Positions 4,615 to 8,760 of a DNA stretch of 8,760 nt are shown here, piece after piece. The stretch is from RGIG995 sp045635765 (GTDB lineage: Bacteria; Bacillota; Clostridia; Oscillospirales; UBA644), in the NCBI GenBank assembly GCA_045635765.1, contig JAZTWH010000054.1, positions 1 through 8,760 on the forward strand, written 5' to 3'. Within the stretch, counting starts at the first letter, position 1. Every line of letters begins with the position of its first letter. The notes under the pieces are model-generated. The model saw nothing but the letters and a program-made list of their open reading frames with translations, was not told where the DNA came from and did not search any database. The position numbers and the translations under genes were made by a program.

Positions 4615-5889
4615 ATGATTTATGCCATTATCCTGTTTGCCGTCACATACGTTTTGATGCTTGTGTTCAGCAAATACCGTCCATACATCGCACTGACCTC
4701 GGCCCTGATCTTTATTCTTTCGGGGATGCTTCCCTTGGAAAATATCTTCGGAGCCGTGGACTTCAACGTGCTTTTGATGATTGCAGGGACCATGGGATTG
4801 GTTCAGCTGTTTATCGACAGTAAAATGCCGGAACTTTTGGCCGACCTGATCATGGAAAAGGTTCCGAATATTCAAATGGCCGCCGTTTGCCTGGCACTGT
4901 TCGCCGGCATCATTTCTGCCTTCGTAGACAACGTGGCGACGGTTTTGATGATTGCTCCCGTGGCCTTGGAGGTCTGCCGCAAACTGAATACAAACCCCAT
5001 TCCCGTCATTATCGGCATTGCCGTTTCCTCAAACCTGCAGGGGGCCGCCACTTTGGTGGGGGATACCACGGCGATCATGCTGGGTTCCTATGCCGATATG
5101 AGTTTTCTGGATTTCTTCGTCTACCGCGGGAAACCCGGAATATTCTTTGCCGTAGAATTGGGAGCCATTCTTTCCGCACTTATTTTGGCCTGGCTCTTCC
5201 GAAAGGAAAAAGCCCTGATTCCCCGCAACGGACAACGGACGAAGGTCACGGATTACGTACCGACCGTTCTTTTGGTGGGAGTCGTGGTTCTTTTGATCGT
5301 GGCTTCCTTTATCCCCAACAAGCCCGCCGTCACTAACGGACTGATCTGCGTTGGAATGATGGTAATCGGGCTGGTCTACAACTGGGCGAAAAATAAGGAC
5401 TTCAAGGCGGTGACTCATCCCCTCAAGGCCATTGACTTTGAAACAATCGGTCTGTTGCTGGGCCTGTTTTTGATGATCGGCGGCATCTCCCACATGGGTG
5501 TCATCCAAGGTGCCGCAGACCTTTTGGCAAAATTAGGGGGCGGAAACGTCTTCGTTTTGTACACGGTCATCGTGTGGGCCTCGGTGGTCATCTCGGCGTT
5601 TATTGATAACATTCCTTACGTTGCCACCATGCTTCCCGTGGTTACGGCTCTTGCCTCCGGCTTGGGCATTGACCCGACGGTACTGTATTTTGGACTTCTC
5701 TCGGGAGCCACCCTGGGCGGGAACTGCACCCCCATCGGAGCATCTGCCAACATTACCGGGATCGGAATTTTGCGAAAGGAAGGCTACACCGTCAAAAACG
5801 GCGATTTCTTCCGCATCGGGATTCCCTTCACCCTGGCGGCCATCCTTCCCGCCTACGTCTATCTTTGGTTGATATTCGGCCCCAAATAA
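4615..5889 (+). CDS. ArsB/NhaD/SLC13-type (IT superfamily) membrane transporter
   Basis: The 424-residue, very hydrophobic protein shows the internally duplicated fold of the ion transporter superfamily. The signature is repeated: SAFVDNVATVLMIAPV (101-116) in the first half matches SAFIDNIPYVATMLPV (327-342) in the second. NLQGAATLVGD (140-150) likewise corresponds to GGNCTPIGASANITGIG (368-384). These are the paired re-entrant loop and broken-helix regions that form the transport site in this superfamily. About ten to twelve membrane segments are expected, with a basic cytoplasmic linker near 195-212 joining the halves. Family members carry arsenite, sodium/proton, dicarboxylates, sulfate or citrate. 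The aspartates D105 and D331 inside the repeats resemble ArsB/P-protein/NhaD-like members more than dicarboxylate carriers, but the substrate cannot be assigned. No arsR or arsC neighbour is present, which weakens an arsenic role. AGAGGA 8 bases upstream supports the start. Confidence 0.9.
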   Translation: MIYAIILFAVTYVLMLVFSKYRPYIALTSALIFILSGMLPLENIFGAVDFNVLLMIAGTMGLVQLFIDSKMPELLADLIMEKVPNIQMAAVCLALFAGIISAFVDNVATVLMIAPVALEVCRKLNTNPIPVIIGIAVSSNLQGAATLVGDTTAIMLGSYADMSFLDFFVYRGKPGIFFAVELGAILSALILAWLFRKEKALIPRNGQRTKVTDYVPTVLLVGVVVLLIVASFIPNKPAVTNGLICVGMMVIGLVYNWAKNKDFKAVTHPLKAIDFETIGLLLGLFLMIGGISHMGVIQGAADLLAKLGGGNVFVLYTVIVWASVVISAFIDNIPYVATMLPVVTALASGLGIDPTVLYFGLLSGATLGGNCTPIGASANITGIGILRKEGYTVKNGDFFRIGIPFTLAAILPAYVYLWLIFGPK

Positions 5890-5967
5890 GGAGGCCATCG
5901 AAGACAACTCCGTCTCGCACCGCCGCAAGATTTTGTTCTGCCCTTGCCTAATTTAATATCGTGAAAG

Positions 5968-6020
5968 AAAAGGCTCACTGCAAGTTCCTTCCCGGAGAAG
6001 GGCTTCCAATGAGCCTTTTT
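5968..6020. terminator. Bidirectional terminator between the transporter and MATE genes
   Basis: AAAAGGCTCA (5968-5977) pairs perfectly with TGAGCCTTTT (6010-6019). The interior forms a second stem, CCTTC with GAAGG plus flanking AAG/CTT. The plus strand ends in T5 (6016-6020), and the minus strand ends in TTTTCTTTC after the stem. It lies about 80 bases after the transporter stop and 20 bases after the MATE stop, so it serves both converging genes. Confidence 0.88.
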
Positions 6021-6039
6021 ATGTATTCAAAATCGACCG

Positions 6040-7425
6040 CTATGATTCTCCGCCGGCGGATTTGATCTTCTTCATCCACTTTCCGCTTTTCAGACGGAAG
6101 AAGCACCAAATACATTTGATCACCTGATCAATTTTCAGCAGGGTATAAATCCAAAAGGAAGGCCAACCGAAAACCAGCCCCGCCAATGCTCCCAGGGGAA
6201 TGGATGCAACCCAAAGAAAAAGAATATCCCCCATCATCAAAAACTTCGTATCTCCCCCGGCCCGCAAAACGCCCTTTGTAAGCATATTCCCCACCGTCTG
6301 AAAGACCATAATTATGGAAATTGCATACATCAATTCCCGGGCGATTTCTTTTGCCTGGAAAGAAACGTCATAGAAGTGAATAATCGGATCCTTCACCCCG
6401 AGGATCAGCAATCCTGCCAACAATCCCATGACGGTACCGATGATCAAAAAGGTAAATCCCTGTCGGTACGCCTTTTTGTAATTCCCCTCCCCCATGGTAT
6501 GGCCGGTGATAATTCCGCTGGCATTGGAGATCCCTTGGGTAAGAACGGAGCTCAACTGCTGCACGACCATCGTCACGGAATTGGCGGCAACAAAGGCTTC
6601 GCCGATATGCCCCATGACCATGGCGACCGCATTGTTTCCCAACGCCAAAAGACCGTCGGAAATCAGAACGGGAATACTGACCCGAACGTATTCCTTCAGC
6701 ATATCCCGGCATTTCATAAACAAATCCTTCAGCCGGTATCGGATTCGTTTATCCACAAAGAAAAAGTACCCGCAGATAAAACAAAGCTCAAAGACCCGGG
6801 CAATGAGGGTTCCCAGGGCTGCCCCCTCGATCTCCATCCGGGGAGCACCCAATTCCCCAAAAATAAATACCCAGTTAAAGAATACGTTGACAAAAAATGC
6901 AATCACGGAACAGATCAGAGGAATTTTAACCAATCCCACGGTCCGAAGCACAATGGTACAAACCAACGAAAGACCGGTGCAAAGATACACGGGGATCATC
7001 CATTTCAGATATTGAATTCCGTACGCTATAATTTGCTCATCCTCCGTGTAGATCCGCATGATCCACCCCGGAACAAGGATGGTAGCCACCGTAAACACGG
7101 CACTGAAAACAAAGGCAAACCGAAGCATGATCGTCACGGATTTTTTCAAGGACGAGAGATCCCCCATCCCCCAAAATCGGGAGGTCAGCACCGACGCTCC
7201 CATTCCGATCCCCATGCAAAAGATCATAAACAGATTAATAAACTGCCCCGCCAAAGAGGATGCGGAAAGCTGTGCATCCCCCATAGAACTGAGCATGACC
7301 GTATCCATCAGATTGATGCCCACCGTAATCATCGACTGCAATGAAATGGGAATCGCAATCTTCAGCATCTGCCGATAGAGCTCTTTGTCCCCCAGGCAAT
7401 CCCGAAAACGTAATTTTTCACTCAA
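6040..7425 (-). CDS. MATE-family multidrug/cation efflux protein
   Basis: The 461-residue product is a multidrug and toxic compound extrusion transporter, which exports organic cations or drugs using a sodium or proton gradient. It is hydrophobic throughout and fits twelve membrane helices in two six-helix halves. Family blocks seen are QMLKIAIPISLQSMITVGINLMDTVMLSSMG, SSLAGQFINLFMIFCMGIGMGASVLTSRFWG and, in the second half, VSIPVLISDGLLALGNNAVAMVMGHIGEAF and NASGIITGHTMGEG. The start is placed at TTG 7423-7425 because GAAGAGG lies about 8 bases upstream and the protein then begins SEKLRFRDC. The ATG codons further upstream (7485 and 7458) fall in or before the -10 box of the promoter and cannot be on the main transcript. 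The gene is monocistronic. The substrate is unknown, and no regulator gene is adjacent. Confidence 0.93.
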   Translation of the reverse strand: MSEKLRFRDCLGDKELYRQMLKIAIPISLQSMITVGINLMDTVMLSSMGDAQLSASSLAGQFINLFMIFCMGIGMGASVLTSRFWGMGDLSSLKKSVTIMLRFAFVFSAVFTVATILVPGWIMRIYTEDEQIIAYGIQYLKWMIPVYLCTGLSLVCTIVLRTVGLVKIPLICSVIAFFVNVFFNWVFIFGELGAPRMEIEGAALGTLIARVFELCFICGYFFFVDKRIRYRLKDLFMKCRDMLKEYVRVSIPVLISDGLLALGNNAVAMVMGHIGEAFVAANSVTMVVQQLSSVLTQGISNASGIITGHTMGEGNYKKAYRQGFTFLIIGTVMGLLAGLLILGVKDPIIHFYDVSFQAKEIARELMYAISIIMVFQTVGNMLTKGVLRAGGDTKFLMMGDILFLWVASIPLGALAGLVFGWPSFWIYTLLKIDQVIKCIWCFFRLKSGKWMKKIKSAGGES

Positions 7426-7456
7426 AACAAGTACCTCTTCTGTTGTATTTTTCCCC

Positions 7457-7485
7457 ATTATACCACAAATTTCTTCCCATTGCAA
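7457..7485 (-). promoter_or_regulatory. Sigma-A promoter of the MATE gene
   Basis: On the minus strand TTGCAA (7480-7485) is 17 bp from a perfect TATAAT (7457-7462) with a TGG extended element. The predicted start of transcription is about 25 bases before the TTG start codon, giving a very short leader. The weaker -35 is the same hexamer as in the tRNA-Pro promoter. Confidence 0.85.
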
Positions 7486-7494
7486 GACAAAATT

Positions 7495-7529
7495 GAAAAA
7501 ACAGAGGAAGGTTGTAAGACACCTTCCTC
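7495..7529 (-). terminator. Intrinsic terminator of the PRTase-like gene
   Basis: On the minus strand GAGGAAGGT and ACCTTCCTC (7521-7529 with 7504-7512) form a perfect 9-bp stem with an 8-base loop, followed by TGTTTTTTC. It lies between the stop of the PRTase-like gene (7552) and the MATE promoter, ending about 10 bases before the latter's -35, so the two genes are separate units. Confidence 0.88.
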
Positions 7530-7551
7530 CGAATTGAGTTTTACAAAAAGC

Positions 7552-8193
7552 TCACAGCTTGGAATAGCCGTAACTGTTGACCAACGCATCGATCTTATGA
7601 CCGGCTTTACAGATGGGACAGTCGTGGGTAGGATAGCTCTCGTACCCTTCCAAATCCTTATGGTCGAATACCGACCGCACCGGATAGCCGTCACACTCCG
7701 AAAGCATGGCAAAAATAGACGAAACTCCGGCAACGCGGCCGCCGTAATACTTGATGGCCTCAATGGCCGCCCGGGCGGAATATCCGGTGGTCACAGAGGC
7801 ACAAAAAATCAGCACGTTCTTTCCCTTAATCATGGGAACGATGTTTTCCCGGAACAAAAGCTGGCTCCCCGTGGTATATTCCGGCGTCACCACGTAGATG
7901 GTCTGATGAGCATTCAGGTTCGTAAAATCACCCTCTGTAAGCTCATTTGCAAGACAGGCCCCGATTACCTCCGTCCCGTCCAAGCAAAGAATCGTATCCA
8001 CAATGGTACTGTGATTGTAAAAAGAAACGATCTCCTTTGCCACGGCCTTTGCCTCGGAGAGACGGGTTTTTTGGGTCGTTACGTCAATATAATAATTGAT
8101 ATGACTGTGATTGGTAGCAAAATGTCCCTTGGATACCCGAAGGAACAAGTTGCGGTTTTTAGTTCGAATCTTAAAGGAATTTTCCGTTGGCAT
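7552..8193 (-). CDS. Phosphoribosyltransferase-like protein with altered PRPP motif and C-terminal CxxC
   Basis: The 213-residue protein resembles the type I phosphoribosyltransferase fold of the orotate PRTase (PyrE) group. It has a central segment DTILCLDGTEVIGACLANEL (66-85), and a strand-loop VLIFCASVTTGYSARAAIEAIKYYGG (127-152) aligns with the PRPP-binding signature (hydrophobic strand, D-D/E, x-x-T-T/S-G). TTG (135-137) of the phosphate loop is kept, but the acidic pair is replaced by C131-A132. The C-terminus has CPICKAGHKIDALVNSYGYSKL (192-213), with C192/C195 and H190/H199 nearby as possible metal ligands. The basic, aromatic N-terminus (MPTENSFKIRTKNRNLFLRV) looks like a family-specific extension. 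No other pyrimidine gene is adjacent. Catalysis of PRPP-dependent orotate conversion is therefore doubtful; a variant enzyme or a regulatory or binding protein is equally possible. AAGGGG before the ATG supports the start, and promoter and terminator make it monocistronic. Confidence 0.8.
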   Translation of the reverse strand: MPTENSFKIRTKNRNLFLRVSKGHFATNHSHINYYIDVTTQKTRLSEAKAVAKEIVSFYNHSTIVDTILCLDGTEVIGACLANELTEGDFTNLNAHQTIYVVTPEYTTGSQLLFRENIVPMIKGKNVLIFCASVTTGYSARAAIEAIKYYGGRVAGVSSIFAMLSECDGYPVRSVFDHKDLEGYESYPTHDCPICKAGHKIDALVNSYGYSKL

Positions 8194-8215
8194 CTGTGCT
8201 TACCCCTTTTTTTTC

Positions 8216-8244
8216 ATTATACCACATCATTTTCCCCCTGTCAA
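8216..8244 (-). promoter_or_regulatory. Sigma-A promoter of the PRTase-like gene
   Basis: On the minus strand a perfect TTGACA (8239-8244) is 17 bp from a perfect TATAAT (8216-8221) with a TGG extended element, about 23 bases before the ATG. Confidence 0.92.
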
Positions 8245-8291
8245 GTTCATTCCGTAGGGATTTTTCTACAATTTCAATTCCCATAATTCAT

Positions 8292-8312
8292 AAAAAGGCC
8301 CCTTTCCAAGGG
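8292..8312 (-). terminator. Weak terminator-like hairpin
   Basis: CCCTT (8300-8304) and AAGGG (8308-8312) form a short stem. On the minus strand it is followed, after GCC, by T5 (complement of 8292-8296). It would end any transcript that reads through the tRNA-Lys terminator before it reaches the PRTase promoter. The short stem makes this uncertain. Confidence 0.4.
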
Positions 8313-8343
8313 AAAAGCTAAAGATTGCAGTTCCGCTTCGTGG

Positions 8344-8488
8344 CTACATACCAACAATAAAAGCTTCGTGTGGTTGCCCTCCGTCCGTATAATAACAATC
8401 GATTCTTCCATCGTTTTCCCCTGAAGCTAAGTATATGACTTTGCCTTTACGGGACCAAAGAGCTCCCTGGACTGGCCGGCTCGGGAAA
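8344..8488 (-). other. Unidentified open stretch downstream of tRNA-Lys, possible gene remnant
   Basis: Between the tRNA-Lys terminator and the weak hairpin the minus strand stays open for about 48 codons. It ends GENDGRIDCYYTDGGQPHEAF then IVGM and TAG. The composition (mixed hydrophilic and aromatic residues, low repeat content) looks protein-like. However, there is no in-frame start codon with a ribosome binding site after the terminator; the only upstream ATG in frame lies inside the tRNA-Lys gene. I do not recognise the family. It could be the 3' remnant of a decayed or displaced gene, or chance. Confidence 0.25.
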
Positions 8489-8532
8489 CACCAAAAAAAT
8501 CCGTACACATTCGTGTTCGGATTTTTTTGGTG
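8489..8532 (-). terminator. Terminator of the rRNA/tRNA-Lys unit, overlapping the tRNA 3' end
   Basis: Arms 8489-8503 and 8518-8532 are perfectly complementary over 15 bp (CACC, A7, TCCG with CGGA, T7, GGTG). After one T-T mismatch, ACAC (8505-8508) pairs with GTGT (8513-8516) over a 4-base loop. Read on the minus strand, the inner GC-containing stem followed by T7 is a canonical rho-independent terminator. The outer part of the upstream arm is the CACCA end of tRNA-Lys. Confidence 0.92.
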
Positions 8533-8603
8533 CACCTTCAGGGACTCGAACCCGGGACCCACTGATTAAGAGTCAGTTGCTCTACCAACTGAGCTAAAGG
8601 TGC
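8528..8603 (-). tRNA. tRNA-Lys, anticodon CTT
   Basis: A 76-base cloverleaf folds on the minus strand. The acceptor GCACCTT/AAGGTGC is perfect, with discriminator A and encoded CCA. The D stem is GCTC/GAGC with loop AGTTGGTA. The anticodon stem ACTGA/TCAGT closes CTCTTAA, giving anticodon CTT (reads AAG). The T loop is TTCGAGT. The T stem CCGGG/CCCTG has one C-U mismatch at the 50-64 pair, unusual for an otherwise regular tRNA. It follows the 5S gene in the direction of transcription, with 24 bases between the two mature RNAs, and so is probably cotranscribed with the rRNA operon. Confidence 0.95.
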
Positions 8604-8618
8604 ATATTAGATTGTGGG

Positions 8619-8753
8619 GAAGAGAATGTCGGCATCGCCCTATTTTCCCGGGCCGTCTCCAGCCAAGTATTTTCAGCACCTAAGAGCTTAACTACCGTGT
8701 TCGGAATGGGAACGGGTGGAACCTCTTCGTCATAGACACCGACTATTCTCTTC
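8619..8753 (-). other. 5S precursor processing stem
   Basis: Nine bases upstream of 5S (8745-8753, GAAGAGAAT on the minus strand) pair perfectly with nine bases downstream (8619-8627, ATTCTCTTC), stacking on helix I with a single bulged base at 8744. Such an extended double helix around 5S is the substrate type of RNase M5 in Bacillota. The inferred role is coordinated trimming of both ends of 5S rRNA. Confidence 0.75.
8628..8743 (-). rRNA. rrf: 5S ribosomal RNA
   Basis: On the minus strand the sequence starts GTCGGTGTCTATGACG and contains the highly conserved 5S segments CCCGTTCCCATTCCGAACAC and GGTAGTTAAGC. It ends GGGCGATGCCGAC. The two ends pair over 9 bp (GTCGGTGTC with GATGCCGAC, including wobbles), forming helix I and setting the limits at about 116 bases. 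It would be the last rRNA of an operon whose 23S gene should lie just beyond the right edge. Exact mature ends may differ by a base or two. Confidence 0.96.
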
Positions 8754-8760
8754 TCAGAAG

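Noticed and set aside
6376..7344. Long plus-strand frame (over 300 codons) antisense to the MATE gene
   Set aside because: Its H/G/N/P-rich, membrane-poor composition is what the reverse strand of a hydrophobic transporter gene gives; no promoter or ribosome binding site.
8344..8562. 72-codon minus-strand frame starting inside tRNA-Lys as an intact gene
   Set aside because: Its first 24 or so codons are the tRNA 3' half and the terminator hairpin, so it cannot be a normal gene; only the distal part is kept as an unassigned stretch.
1..8760. CRISPR array, insertion sequence, phage or toxin-antitoxin system
   Set aside because: No regularly spaced direct repeats, transposase or recombinase motifs, target-site duplications or small paired genes of that kind were seen on either strand.

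Overview
The window looks like chromosomal DNA of a low-to-mid-GC Gram-positive bacterium, most likely class Clostridia (Bacillota). Pointers are the strong AGGAGG-type ribosome binding sites, near-consensus sigma-A promoters with 17-bp spacers and frequent TGn extended -10 elements, intrinsic terminators after most units, CCA encoded in both tRNA genes, and a 5S precursor stem of the RNase M5 type. The exact genus cannot be fixed from the sequence. It is a mixed housekeeping and stress/transport region. I see no insertion sequence, CRISPR array, phage gene or toxin-antitoxin pair.

Layout, left to right. (1) Positions 1-365, minus: the N-terminal part of an AraC-family regulator running off the left edge. 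(2) 487-675, minus: a self-contained tRNA-Pro(GGG) unit with its own promoter, leader hairpin and terminator. (3) 715-2036, plus: hflX, a ribosome-associated GTPase, convergent with (4) 2044-3082, minus: a PerR-type Fur regulator and, upstream of it, a phosphinothricin-acetyltransferase-like GNAT. hflX and the regulator share one bidirectional terminator. (5) 3129-4405, plus: an ECF sigma factor translationally coupled (ATGA) to a zinc-finger, four-helix membrane anti-sigma factor, followed by tandem hairpins. (6) 4556-5889, plus: an ArsB/SLC13-type (IT superfamily) membrane transporter, convergent with (7) 6040-7425, minus: a MATE efflux protein, again over a shared bidirectional terminator. 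(8) 7552-8193, minus: a phosphoribosyltransferase-like protein with an altered PRPP motif and a C-terminal CxxC. (9) 8194-8527: mostly non-coding, with an unidentified open stretch. (10) 8528-8753, minus: tRNA-Lys(CTT) and 5S rRNA, the distal end of an rRNA operon that continues past the right edge.

Functional links. The sigma/anti-sigma pair and the GNAT gene are driven by back-to-back sigma-A promoters whose -35 hexamers form a perfect inverted repeat. A second, ECF-like promoter lies just upstream of the sigma gene and would allow autoregulation. The PerR-like regulator retains every residue of the peroxide-sensing metal site. HflX, PerR, ECF sigma and the MATE and IT transporters fit a general stress and envelope/efflux theme, but apart from sigma/anti-sigma they look like separate transcription units. 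The points most worth a second look are the divergent-promoter inverted repeat, the ECF-type autoregulatory promoter, the unusual PRTase-like protein, and the tRNA-Lys terminator that base-pairs with the tRNA's own CCA end.
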